This document shows positions 54,031-64,000 of a stretch of DNA of 64,000 nt, one piece after another. The notes beneath the pieces were generated by a model. It saw only the letters and a list, made by a program, of their open reading frames with translations. It had not been told where the DNA came from and searched no databases. Position 1 is the stretch's first letter. Each line of letters opens with the position of its first letter. The stretch spans positions 17,719,580 to 17,783,579 of the forward strand of contig OY720344.1 in the NCBI GenBank assembly GCA_963082975.1, in the 5' to 3' direction. The translations under genes were made by a program, and so were the position numbers. This DNA is from Labia minor (Eukaryota; Arthropoda; Insecta; Dermaptera; Spongiphoridae).

Positions 54031-54954
54031 ATATACCAGATATTGAATAAATCATATTTGTTTAATTTTCTTCTTACATTGTACATAATTCGATTATTTT
54101 TATATTTTGTTGTACATATTTAAATTTAAATTAAAAAAATAAAAAAACACTATTTTTTTTTCAAAAATCTAATAATAAATTTCTTTTCTAAATTATATAG
54201 AAATTTTATTTAAATTTATTTAAAATAGAGTAAATTATACGTATACTTTATATAAAGTTTATATCAAAATTGATCATTTGTATTAATAATTAAATAAATT
54301 TTGATTTACACTTACCCTGTTTTATAATATTTGTTAAATTTATTCAATGAGGAAAATTGTTTCTATAATTGAAATTACAAAACTTTAGAAACTCATTTAG
54401 AAGCACTAGGAAAGGCGAATGTTATCTCTTAATTTTTTTTTTATCAGCAACCAAAACAGAATCTTTTATCAATTCATTGGTTTCATCATGAATCAGAAGA
54501 AGAGCTTCACTTAGTTGAACTATTATTTTTTTAAACCGATTCTCTTGCTGAAAAATTAAATAATTTTTGTTTTGACTGAGAAGTTTTATCTCGGTCATTA
54601 CATAAGTCTCTTAAAATGGTTTAAAGTTAATTTTAAAATCAGTTTAGATGTGAAAATTATATGGTTCAGGGGAACTCGGAAGTTGCAGTAGCAATCAAAT
54701 AAAGTCGTTTGGATATATGACTATTATTAAGTATAATTTAGAGTAAGAAAAAAAAAAACTTTAATCTTTAGCCAAAAAATCTCTCAATACTTTTTTGAAT
54801 TTTCAAAAAAAATCTATCACATTTAATTTGGATCGAAAGCTTCTATTTTCTTATAATAATAATTATTATATATTCCTATTAAAATAATTTAATGTGTGGA
54901 AATTAATAACTAATTGAATAAATATTGTACTTTAAATCATTTGATTGAATTTTT
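54031..54954. other. AT-rich, nothing recognised
   Basis: Homopolymer-rich DNA without repeat or coding evidence. Confidence 0.5.
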
Positions 54955-55350
54955 ACCGACCGACGATAGGAAGGGAAGGTATTGTTTTCTCACTAAATTT
55001 CACATGTGGAGATTTGTACATATCTCCACGAATCATGCACTTTATTAACAAAAAAAAAGTATTTTTAGCATGATGTCTGTTCGTCTGTCCGTCCATCGGT
55101 CCATCTGTCCGTCCGTTGTGTGTCTGTATAGACGTGTACAGTTTGAATGGCTCAACGGATTTTGATAAAATTTGGTATATGTATTTACTTAATGCATCAG
55201 TAGCTTGAATTCATTAATTTTTGATATATTTATATCCCGAAACCAAAAGTGGTAGTTTCCAAAGTATTAATTTTATATTCATTGTCGGAAATTAATCACT
55301 TATATATATAGTAGTAATTAACAATTGAGTAATTAAACTAAAAATCAAAA
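54955..55350 (+). mobile_element. HINE-A copy 7 (A2, 3' truncated)
   Basis: ACCGACCGACGATAGGAAGG, GTCY run 55079-55120, core, A2 middle, then a break after AACTAAAAATCAAAACTTC. A second small 5'-type scrap (TATGTGAAGATCTCCACGAT, 55352-55412) follows in the same orientation. Confidence 0.75.
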
Positions 55351-55412
55351 CTTCATATGTGAAGATCTCCACGATTCATGCTTTTTATTAACAAAAAAAA
55401 GTATTTTTTAAC

Positions 55413-55872
55413 CTCCCAAGTAATTCTTAATCCATATAAATTAGACATTATTAAGCTTTCTGAAAATTTTAATAAATTAGAATTAAAAAAAAATAGTTTT
55501 CGAATATATTTATAGCATTAGTATAGCATCTTCAATATAATTTATTTATAGTATTAACTGTCCTTAATTAAAGAATTCTTTTAAGGTAACATTTATACAT
55601 AAACCTTTCATCAAATATTCTTAATGTTAATAATTTAAAAAAATATTCCTATTTCTTTACATTATTAATATTTACTTGAATTAATAATTTACAAAAATAT
55701 ATTTATTAATATTAGACTTCGCTATAATTAAAATTTTTTTATTCTTTAATAATTTTCTAAAGTAATATTAAAAATATAAAATGTATTAAATATAGAAAAT
55801 ATAAATTTATATATTAAGACTGGTACACGTGGATCGCTATTTTGTTAAAAAAAAACACCCTAAACATTTTTT
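55413..55872. other. AT-rich, nothing recognised
   Basis: No gene or repeat boundary between two HINE-A copies. Confidence 0.5.
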
Positions 55873-56347
55873 ACCGTCGATAGGAAGGGAAGGTATTGTT
55901 TTCACCCCAAATTTCACATGTGGAGATTTTTGCATATCTCCACGAATCATTGCATTTTGTTAACAGAAAAAAGTATTTTTAGCATGATGTTTGTCCGTCC
56001 GTCCATTGTGTGTCCGTATAGACGTGTGGTTCAACGTATTTTGATATATTTACTTAATGCATCAAAAGCATGAATTCATCAACTTTTGATGTATAACCGG
56101 AAACCGAAAGTGGTAGTTTCCAAAATATTAATTTTATATTCATTGTCCGAAATTTTTCACTTAAAATATAGTAGTAATTAATAATTGAGTGATTAAACTA
56201 AAAATAAAAATCAAGATAATATAATTTAGTCATTTTAATTTAAGTTTTAAAAATATTTTTTTTGTTGATATTTTATATATATATATAATGTTTGGAAATT
56301 AATTGATTTCAAATCGTCGGTCGGTTCTGTGCCTGGCCACAGCTCAT
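55873..56347 (+). mobile_element. HINE-A copy 8 (A2)
   Basis: ACCGTCGATAGGAAGGGAAG start, short GTCY run (55991-56005), A2 middle, and end AAATCGTCGGTCGGTTCTGT + GCCTGGCCACAGCTCATTTTT. Part of the core is deleted (about 56025-56045). Confidence 0.75.
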
Positions 56348-56472
56348 TTTTATTATATGTAACACAATTTCAACTTTGAATGCATATGTATCAAATTAAT
56401 ATGTGTAGGAGGGGATTATAATTAAATATTTAACATGCCAGTTAATAATTGTTATTTTTCATGATAAAAAAA

Positions 56473-56856
56473 TTAATAAAAATATAAATACCAATTTATT
56501 TTCATTAAATCATCTTGAAATGCTTCCGGCCATTGATTCTTTCTATTATAATAATTAATTTGTTGCAATGATAATTTTTTTACAATTTCGAAATAACCTC
56601 TGCCTCTGACAGTATCCTCATCACGTTTTAATTCCATTAACAAGAAATCATCACGTTGAATCCACATACGATTACGGAAACGTTTTTGTATTGTAGCTAC
56701 ATAATATTTGCCAAATGCATCTTCAACTTCGTACCGATTATTTCCACGATTACATAAAGACTTGACGATAAATTGAAAAGGAGTAGGGAAATCCAATAAA
56801 ATATTATTATTATTATTAATATCATTATTATTATTGTTATTATTTGCGAGTGCCAT
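56473..56856 (-). CDS. EIF1AD-like protein with eIF1A/S1-type OB fold
   Basis: 127 residues from ATG 56856. Residues 5-18 are an Asn-rich low-complexity run encoded by an imperfect ATT/AAT microsatellite. Residues ~28-100 follow the eIF1A-type OB fold: RGNNRYEVEDAFGKYYVATI, QKRFRNRMWIQRDDFLLMEL. The tail WPEAFQDDL matches the typical 'WPEAF' of EIF1AD and supports EIF1AD over eIF1A itself. EIF1AD proteins are nuclear RNA-binding relatives of eIF1A, now linked to late 40S maturation. Human EIF1AD has about 165 residues with an acidic tail; here the frame ends soon after WPEAF, so the tail is absent or in another exon. TTTTATTTTACAG lies just upstream, a fair 3' splice site for a 5' UTR intron. 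A retrocopy is the alternative. Confidence 0.6.
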   Translation of the reverse strand: MALANNNNNNNDINNNNNILLDFPTPFQFIVKSLCNRGNNRYEVEDAFGKYYVATIQKRFRNRMWIQRDDFLLMELKRDEDTVRGRGYFEIVKKLSLQQINYYNRKNQWPEAFQDDLMKINWYLYFY

Positions 56857-56959
56857 TATTTGTTTATTAACTGTAAAATAAAAATAAATTTAAATTAATG
56901 ATTAAATTATGATCAAAAATATAATAAAATAAAAATTGATGTTGACTCCTGGAAATTAA

Positions 56960-57176
56960 CACATTGACTGCCACGACCATTCTCAGAATTCCGGTCTAAA
57001 AAGCCAATTGCATTTAATCATTTTATATTATTAAAGACTATAATTATATTACATAGTATTACATAGTAATCATCAAAAAGCATAGAAAATGTATTTTTAA
57101 AAAAAAAATAGGCCTACGAATTAACTCGTAGTCGTAACGGAATATACGAGTTATCTCGTAGTTGGCAGTCAACGTG
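56960..57176. mobile_element. piggyBac-type MITE, 217 bp
   Basis: CACATTGACTGCCA at the left and TGGCAGTCAACGTG at the right are inverted (13 of 14 agree), flanked by TTAA at 56956-56959 and 57177-57180, the piggyBac target rule. Inner words ACTCGTAGTCG and ATCTCGTAG repeat near the right end. Non-coding. It lies about 100 bases upstream of the EIF1AD-like ATG, within reach of its promoter or first intron. Confidence 0.9.
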
Positions 57177-57180
57177 TTAA

Positions 57181-58711
57181 GAACAATCAATCAGAAATAT
57201 CATGGATTAATTATTAAAATACTCTTTGTTAATCATTCTAAAAATAATGTCAGGGACTGAAAACCAAAATGCCATTAAAATGATAAATGCTATAGTTTAC
57301 TTAAAAATTTCATTTCATTTAGAGTGGTTGGAAAGAGAAATAATAATTTTATTGATTTATAGATTTCTCACAAAGTCATGCCCAATATTCTAATTTCTTG
57401 ATAGATTGTAAATGTAATTTGGAAAATAAAAAAAAAATAATAAAAAATTAATAATTTTTTTTTACACACATTTACATATTAAAGAAACTATAATTTTAAA
57501 AGATAATTTTAAGCAACTTTATAAATAATAAATAATATATAACTAAATAAATAATTTATAAATAAATATCTTTGAATGAGAAAAATCATTACAATTTCTT
57601 TTGAAATATATAAAATATATTAAAATTTATTTATATATTAAAAAAATATTCAATTTCAACTATATTTATTAAATTAAATTATTATTATCTGAATTTTTAA
57701 TTAATAACATATTTACCTTAAATAAATAAGAAATGGAGAGAAAAAAACAAATAAAATAAAATTTTGATTAAACAATCAGTATTCAAATAAAATGGAATAT
57801 AGTTTCTCAAATCACAAAAAAAAAAATAAAAATTAATTTAATAAACTATTAATAAATAGATAAATAAATAGATTAAGAATTTAAAATAAATGTTGATATT
57901 TTTTTTTTATTTTTAGAAATGGATAATCCTCTTATATATTATTATATAAATTTTAAATAATAATTTATATAAATTTTATATCGTATTACTACGATAACGT
58001 TAATAAGAATGCCAATTTAAGAATTAAATTTTTTAATATAATAGAAACCATTTAATGTTATAAATGATTAAAATTACTTAAATTAGTTAATTTTATATCC
58101 CAGGGCGAGGGGGGGGGGGCAATCAAAAAATTTTAAAATTATTTAATTTTTTTTTCTTGATTAAGATTAGTTGGAAAGCTATGTGCATATCTGCCTATGT
58201 TCATGGATATAATAGTAAAATTTTAACACTACTTAAAGTCTGATACATTTTATGATAGATGTGTGAGAGATCCAAAAAGAAATAAAATATTTTTAGAAAA
58301 TTATATGTTAATTAATTTAAAAATTATAATTATGGTATAGTTGTAATTGGTTTTTATGAGTATAGTTACATTAATTTTCAGGTCTATTTAAATGAAATGT
58401 AATGAATAAATTTTTAATATTAAATTTATTTTAAGTAGTAAATATATTCTATAATAGGAAAAGAGAATAATTAGATATTATTTTATCGACTTTCTACTTA
58501 AATGAATACATTTTCAACTTTCTCATTTTATACGTATATATATATATATATATTACAAATTTAATTAAATCTTTTAGGATATAAAATTGAAATTCTATTT
58601 AAACCTATATATACATATTTTATAATATATAATGAGATAGTAAAATTTATAAGTATAAGTATAATAAGAGAGAGAAAAAAATTAGAATATGTAAAAAGAC
58701 TATTATAGGCA
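57181..58711. other. AT-rich, nothing recognised
   Basis: 1.5 kb of AT-rich DNA with a poly-G word (58107-58119) and TA tract (58534-58551). No gene. Confidence 0.5.
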
Positions 58712-58726
58712 TTTAAGTATTTATCT
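58712..58726. repeat. LINE target-site duplication, left copy
   Basis: TTTAAGTATTTATCT equals 60112-60126. The pair brackets the 5'-truncated LINE. Confidence 0.85.
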
Positions 58727-60111
58727 ATCTATCTATCTCTGTGGCTCTACGGAACTCGAAAGTTCTTGGCCGCAGCAACCACACTTCTCCAAGTGTCCCT
58801 ATTCTGAGCCACCTTCCAATCCCTATCCTCTCCCATTTCTCTCGCGTCCCTTTCTACATTATCCACCCACCGCGTCCTTGGTCTTCCAAGCGGGCGTTTC
58901 CCACTCGGTCTTCCCCCCAATATATTTCACGCCATTCTTTCGTCCCCCATTCTAGCCACATGTCCTGCCCACCGCAGCCTTCTCGATTTTATAATTCTAA
59001 CAATATCTGGAGGTGACCTCATCTTTCTTTGGCCCATAAATGCTTCGCAGAATCATATTCTCAAATACTCTAAATCTATTCTCGTCTCCTAATGTCAAAG
59101 ACCATGCATCACACCCATATAATACAACCGGAAAATAATTGTTTTATATATTTTTTTTTTATCCCCTTTGATAATATTTTTGACGCGATAAGCCCCTTTA
59201 CGACATGATAACAGGCGCATCCCGATTGTAACCTCGCTTTAAACTCTTCTCGAATATTATTATCTTTCATTATTACAGAACCTAAGTATTTAAATTTTTC
59301 TACATTTTCAAATTCTTTATTTTGTATGTTAAGACTGTGTGTTAATACTATTCCTCTCTGTTACTAAATACTTTGTCTTAGCACTATTAATTTCCAGCTC
59401 CATCTCTTTTCCTGCTTCGATTAATTTTTCTACTCTATCTTTAATTACACTTGCCGTATCTCCTATTATATTTAATTCGTCTGCGTAACCTAATACTTGA
59501 ATTTTTTTGTTTAATTCGATTTCGTTTGATTTTTCCCCAATTTGTCTAATTACATATTCCAGAACTAAATTAAATAGAATTGGTGATAATGCGTCTCCTT
59601 GTTTTAACCCATTCCGAATTTCGAAAGTTTCTGATAGTTGACTCCCGCATCTTACTCTTCCTTTACTACCTACAAAACAAATTTGAATCATAGGTACTAG
59701 TTTTTTTGGAATTCTCATTAAGATCAAGATTTGAAAAAGTTTTTCCCGGTCTATCGAGTCATATGCTTTTGTAAAATCTACAAAAATTTGGTGAACAGAG
59801 ATATTGAATTCGCGTTTTTTTTCTAATATCTGCCTTAATGAGAATATCTGGTCTACAGTTGATCGGTTTGGCCTGAATCCGCACTGATATTCTCCTAATA
59901 TTTCCTCTGCATATGGTCGTAATTTCATTGAGATAATATTCGAGAGAATCTTATACGATGTCGTCAAAAGAGAAATTCCCCTGTAGTTATTGCAGTTGGT
60001 TCTATTACCCTTCTTAAAGAGTGGGATAATAACTGCCTCCTGCCATTCTAAAGGAATCTTTTCCTTATGCCAGATCGAAAGAACTAATTTATGCATACAC
60101 TTTTAAGTATT
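58727..60111 (-). mobile_element. 5'-truncated non-LTR retrotransposon (LINE)
   Basis: Minus-strand element starting at 60111 within ORF2 and ending at 58741 in a (GATA)n tail (58726-58740), bracketed by a 15 bp target duplication. After the RT frame (59329-60096), further frames carry FENVEKFKYLGSVIMKDN and, near the end, DWKVAQNRDTWRSVVAAAKN, i.e. the usual ORF2 C-terminus, with several frameshifts. 5' truncation, short-repeat tail and clean duplication show target-primed integration. Confidence 0.9.
59329..60096 (-). pseudogene. LINE ORF2 reverse transcriptase, partial
   Basis: 255 codons, already inside the RT domain: EWQEAVIIPLFKKGNRTNCN, NYRGISLLTTSYKILSNII, GEYQCGFRPNRSTVDQIFSL, FVDFTKAYDSIDREKLF (motif A with the first Asp), NGLKQGDALSPILFNLVLEY (motif B), LGYADELNIIGD (motif C). 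Motif C reads YADE where active enzymes have YADD, so a catalytic Asp is changed to Glu. The frame then stops early (59329), and downstream ORF2 is in other frames. The endonuclease domain was never copied. Likely dead on arrival. Confidence 0.85.
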
Positions 60112-60126
60112 TATCTTTATTTTATT
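60112..60126. repeat. LINE target-site duplication, right copy
   Basis: Identical to 58712-58726. Confidence 0.85.
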
Positions 60127-60463
60127 TTCAAATAACACTTTAAAAACGTTTTTTTTTAACCAAGAAATGTCTTCAAAATAAAAGTATTATTTTATGTATA
60201 ATTTTAATTATCAAAGAGGGTTTTATAACAATTTGTATATATTTATTTTATTTTTATATTATCGCAAGGGTGGCCATCCTGTCGCTATTTGAAGGATTAT
60301 TTGTGGCTCTCGATAAATGTACTTGTGTTCTCTTTTCATTTTTAAGTTATTATATTTTAAAAAATTATTATTTTCACTATTTGAAGGATTATTTGTGGCT
60401 GTGGCTTGTTTCAAAATGACTTACTGAAAAGAAATATGAAAGACAAAGTGCAACGTTGTAATC
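60127..60463. other. Spacer with a doubled 24-base word
   Basis: CTATTTGAAGGATTATTTGT + GGCT occurs at about 60282-60305 and 60379-60402. GGGTGGCCATCCTGTCGC (60267-60284) resembles a hAT-type end, without a partner. Confidence 0.45.
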
Positions 60464-60698
60464 CAGGGCTTCTCAAAGTGATGGGCCGCGGCCCCCTAGC
60501 GGGGGTGACACAAATTATAATAATCAAATAAGGTCATTGTTAACATTAGTAAATGCATGTATTGACTATAAAAAGTTTGCATATAGAAATTTAAAATTAT
60601 AAATTTAAGCAATCTAAACTAAAAAAAAAAGTGGGCCGTGACTTATTGATTTGCGTTCCAAGGGGGGGCCGTGATTTCAAATAGTTTGAGAAGCACTG
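60464..60698. mobile_element. hAT-type MITE, 235 bp
   Basis: CAGGGCTTCTCAAAGTGATG and the right end TAGTTTGAGAAGCACTG are inverted. GGGCCGCGGCCCC and GGGGGGGCCGTGA lie inside each end, as in many animal hAT MITEs. The expected 8 bp duplication is poor (TTGTAATC against TTGGTTTG), so it is an old insertion or one flank is altered. Confidence 0.65.
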
Positions 60699-61503
60699 TT
60701 GGTTTGTAGATTTGTTTGATCCGAGAGCTGCATTTCTAAAAGAAAAGTAAATAACCTATTCAGATTTAGACAATTCGAGTGGTTACAAGAATTAATGTTT
60801 TTGACTGACGAAACATTTATAAATACTGAATTTACAAAAGCTGGGGAAAGATAAAATAATATCTAACTTCTCACAGTGTATATTTAATTTCCAAACTAAA
60901 TTATAACTTTTTCAAAAGGAAATTAAAAATAAAACATTTTGTCATTTTGTCAATTATTCCAATATTAAACAAAAAAATCTCAACGAGTATATAAAAAGTC
61001 AGAAGGAATAATGATGGAATTCCAAAATGGTTTTCAAGATTTGAAATATTTTAAAATGTCTCTTAATTTTTTTCTGAATTTATTTGATATAAACATAATT
61101 CAAGATGAATTTTCGATTTCTATTAATTTTTATGACTCTAAAAGCATCCGGAGAATTATTAATAGATTCAAGAAGATCAAGTTCTACAATTAAAATATAA
61201 GTAGATTTCGATTTTGGAAATCTGTACCAAAATCGAAGTATCCTGAATTGAATAAATGCTACTTATCGAATTATTTCATTATTCGGAACAACATACTTAT
61301 GCGAATATTTTATTCCCCTTTAAAATTAGTGAAATCCTAACACCGATTAGTATTAATATTCTGAGAAGTAAAAAATATGTGTTTAATTTATAATATTTAA
61401 ATTCAAAACACACATATATTGTATTTTATTGATATATATATTTTCCATAAAAATATAATTTCTGTAAAAAAAAAAATTAATATATATACCATTTTTTGCA
61501 TAT
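60699..61503. other. AT-rich, nothing recognised
   Basis: A 60-codon frame (61011-61193) is Phe/Ile/Asn/Lys-rich with no family match. Confidence 0.45.
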
Positions 61504-62108
61504 ATTTACTATCTCGCCAGAGATAGTATTGCGATCACAAAAATTTTCGATGTTGAGATTTTGATGTTTTTATACGTTTTGAAGGTTCCTGAATCATTTT
61601 CACTAAGGTTGAGAAAAATGTCTGTCTGTGTGTGTGTGTGTGTATGTATGTAGACAAGATTACGCAAAAACGGTTTGAGCTAGAATGATGAAATTTGGTA
61701 CATGGACATTATTCATAATTCATAGTTTTCTATCAACTTTTGAGAAATGTAGCTCAACCGGAAGAGGGTCATTACCTACAACGTTTTGATTTTTTTTCCT
61801 CTAAAGTGACCGTAAAAATAAAGATATATGTTTGATAATTTTTCACATGATTAATAATTGTATAAAACTGTTATATATAGAATTTCAGCTTGATTGATTC
61901 GCTGAAATTACCAGAATTAATTTTTTAACACTGCAAATCTCACGCGCCAACACGTGACGTGGTGCCATCAACAAAAAGCCAAACATGCGCTGGTTTAATA
62001 TTTATTATTTATTATTTATAATTAATTAAATTTAATTTAAATATAATATATTATGTTATTTAATCCAATTCAAATTGCGAGATAGTCGAGTGGAGACACT
62101 CCAGCTAA
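61504..62108 (+). mobile_element. HINE-B copy 7 (full length)
   Basis: Best copy of the family: TTTACTATCTCGCCAGAGAT start, (TG)n microsatellite 61627-61643 before AAGATTACGCAAAAACGG, core GAAATTTGGTACATGG, CACGCGCCAACACGTGACGT palindrome-rich part, then GCGAGATAGTCGAGTGGAGA + CACTCCAG hairpin. HINE-A copy 9 begins six bases further on. Confidence 0.8.
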
Positions 62109-62113
62109 TTTTT

Positions 62114-62783
62114 ACCGACCGACGATAGTAAGGGAGGTATTGTTTTCACACCAAATTTCACATGTGGAGATTTTTACATATCTCCACGAATCATGCATTT
62201 TCTAAACAGAAAAAAGTATTTTTAGCATGATGTCTTCCGTCCGTCTGTCCGTCTGTCCGTCTGTCCGTCCGTCTGTCCGTCCGTCTGTCCGTCTGTCCGT
62301 CCGTATAGATGTGTACAGCCTGAACGGCTCAACCGATTTTGATTAAATTTGGTATATTTACTTAATGCATCAGTGGGATGAATTGATCAACTTTTGGTGT
62401 ATATCCGGAAACCGGAAGTGGTAGTATTAGCGATCGACGATAGGAAGGAAAGGGTTATTGTCACACCAAATTTCACATGAGGAGATTTTTTTATATATCA
62501 CCACGAATCATGCACTTTGTATTGGTTTTATCCTCGAGAAAAATCATATTTATTAGTTTTTACTTGATTTAAAATTATATGACGTCATCAAGCCATTCAT
62601 GACGTCACAGTCTGGTCTTACATATATATTATAAATAAAATAAAATTAAAAATATTTATGTTATATTCATATTTGTTTTCTATTACATTAATAGATATAT
62701 TAAAATTATTTGAAATTGTTTCTGTAGCTGGAAATTAATTTTTCAAACCGTCGGTCGGTTCGGACCTGGCCACAGGTCAACTT
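62114..62783 (+). mobile_element. HINE-A copy 9 (A1, full length)
   Basis: ACCGACCGACGATAGTAAGG start, the longest GTCY run of the window (about 62235-62305), core GAACGGCTCAACCGATTTTG, second TTCACACCAAATTTCACATG block, ATGACGTCA blocks (62580, 62598), and end ACCGTCGGTCGGTTCGGACC with GACCTGGCCACAGGTC hairpin and AACTTA. Use it as the reference copy. Confidence 0.85.
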
Positions 62784-63369
62784 ATTTTATATAGATATTT
62801 CATTTCAAATTTCGAAAAATGGCTCGTACTTGGTCACCCCTATAAATTATCTATTATTATTATAAATAAGAATATAATTTCATAGTATTAGTCTCTCTCC
62901 CAACGTACAAAATAACAGACCTCGCTAATATAAAAGGCAATATTCGAAAACCCAAAGCAACGAGATATTGCAAACTTAGCCTGAAAAGGTATTAGTTGCG
63001 AGGTCCAAAGGGATTTCCAAGACAAAGTGCTTAACTGATGAAAATATTAGAACATTAGGAAAGTATATGATGCTATATTGTCTTCTATATTTTCCATAAT
63101 AATTTTTTTTTATTGATTATATTTTCAAGATATAATACTTATTCCTTTAATTTTAAAAAATTTTGTCTTTCGTCAAATTGACAATGATATGTATTTCCTA
63201 TTTTCTTTTGTGCGTATTGTGGATTGCCATATCATTTACATCTCATCAAAATATTTGTTTTATTTAACAATCCGCTACAGATTCGATTTATTTGTATATG
63301 ATTCTGTTTGTTATTAAAAAAAAGTAAAAGGTAAACCCCTAAATAATCCTTTTAAAGGAAGGGTCTTTC
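62784..63369. other. No recognised feature
   Basis: AT-rich with one mixed block (62920-63040). No gene. Confidence 0.45.
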
Positions 63370-63520
63370 AAGTCGGTTGCCTCATAGACGGGTTAGTGGT
63401 TTTATATAATCAGTACAACGCTTCCTTTCAACTTTGTCTTGATCTTTTACTCATATATTAATTAGTAAATTACCTCATGCCTGAGAATCGAATCTGGATT
63501 TTCGCGTGAGGGAGTAATTT
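63370..63520 (-). repeat. Possible second SINE relic
   Basis: Minus strand gives AGATTCGATTCTCAGGC (B-box-like GATTCGATTC) and, further along, words like AAGATCAAGACAAAGTTG that match the SINE body near 33220. Very diverged. Confidence 0.3.
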
Positions 63521-63649
63521 ATAAAGAAGTAATGTGTATATTTTCTTTTTAATAAAACATTTCTTCCTAATGTTTTAAATTTATTAATTTATTTTTTTGT
63601 ATTAAAGAATATCCAATTTCAACTATATTAAGATTATTTATTAAAATAA

Positions 63650-63850
63650 AATAAAAAGTAAAGAATGCAAGCGCACGTAGAAAGAATGTCAGATGACCAA
63701 CTGGCGAAGTATGGTATAGGATGATTAACAATCAGATCGTAATAAGAAGCAGAGAAAGAAAAGAAGAAGTCACATAAGAAAAGATGATCGACAATTTGGA
63801 GGAAACATGTCTTAAAACAAGAACAAGAAGAATAAGATTTTATTTTTTGT
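63650..63850 (+). pseudogene. Possible LINE ORF2 tail relic
   Basis: Plus-strand frames give QAHVERMSDDQLAKYGIG, then RSRERKEEVT and KMIDNLEE in other frames, recalling the '..GHVxRMxDxRLxK... GRRxRGRP...W.DNLEEDL' end of ORF2 proteins. The 97-codon minus frame over it is a shadow. Confidence 0.35.
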
Positions 63851-64000
63851 GTAGTCAGATTTTTCTTAACCTTTTTACTCTCGAAAAAATAAACCTTGAT
63901 TCTACAAGGTAATACTGATTGAAACAATGTTACTGTTGGATTATTATCGATTATTTTTTTACTCTAATATCAATTACCGTAAATGAAAGTAGTGTGAAGC

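Noticed and set aside
58741..59016. 91-codon plus-strand frame rich in Pro/Ser
   Set aside because: Antisense to the LINE ORF2 tail.
62230..62310. Regular short repeats as a CRISPR array
   Set aside because: This is a GTCY tetranucleotide microsatellite without unique spacers, inside HINE-A.

Overview
This is very AT-rich eukaryotic DNA, almost certainly from an arthropod. The evidence is a dense mix of mariner, pogo/Tigger, hAT and piggyBac relics, Penelope-like and LINE retroelements, a tRNA-derived SINE, and short rolling-circle-type elements carrying GTCY microsatellites like insect DINE-1/mini-me. I see no bacterial gene organisation, no CRISPR array and no virus. The species cannot be fixed from the sequence. 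Only one stretch looks like a host gene: a 127-residue eIF1A-domain (EIF1AD-like) reading frame at 56473-56856, minus strand.

The centrepiece is 18058-26598, an 8.5 kb Penelope-like element (PLE) array arranged as a head-to-head inverted dimer. From left to right it holds a full minus-strand copy, a 5'-truncated minus copy, a 57 bp patchwork junction, a 5'-truncated plus copy and a full plus copy. Both full copies encode the same intact protein of about 790 residues (reverse transcriptase plus GIY-YIG endonuclease). The whole array is bounded by a 12 bp target-site duplication and sits inside an older mariner relic (17741-27172). Each arm is a tandem with a period of exactly 2729 bp, so each full ORF has PLE-style pseudo-LTRs on both sides.

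Most of the remainder is layered short elements. HINE-A (start ACCGACCGACG, end CGTCGGTCGGT plus a hairpin) occurs at least nine times. HINE-B (ACTATCTCGC ... GCGAGATAGT plus a hairpin) occurs about seven times. A third family, 'HINE-C', lies at 14385-15105 and 29195-30125. A Helitron-type 3' end (hairpin plus CTAG) occurs at 3091 and 38722. Two filled/empty comparisons (12663-13281 against 36014-36022, and an insertion into a mariner at 50859) show HINE-A inserting into runs of T.

Layout: 1-3100 Helitron-like, HINE and LINE tails; 4611-10184 mariner, Tigger, SINE, LINE and MITE relics; 10364-15105 HINE insertions in a duplicated segment; 16063-27172 mariners with the PLE array; 27203-33412 hAT, MITE, HINE and SINE; 34494-37560 mariners and the duplicate segment; 40440-45900 HINE, hAT and mariner; 46010-46430 a GC-rich island; 47149-52412 HINE-B, fold-back mariner and mariner with HINE-A; 54955-57176 HINE-A, the EIF1AD-like ORF and a piggyBac MITE; 58712-62783 a 5'-truncated LINE with its duplication, a hAT MITE and HINEs. 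Stretches between these are AT-rich with simple repeats and no recognisable gene.
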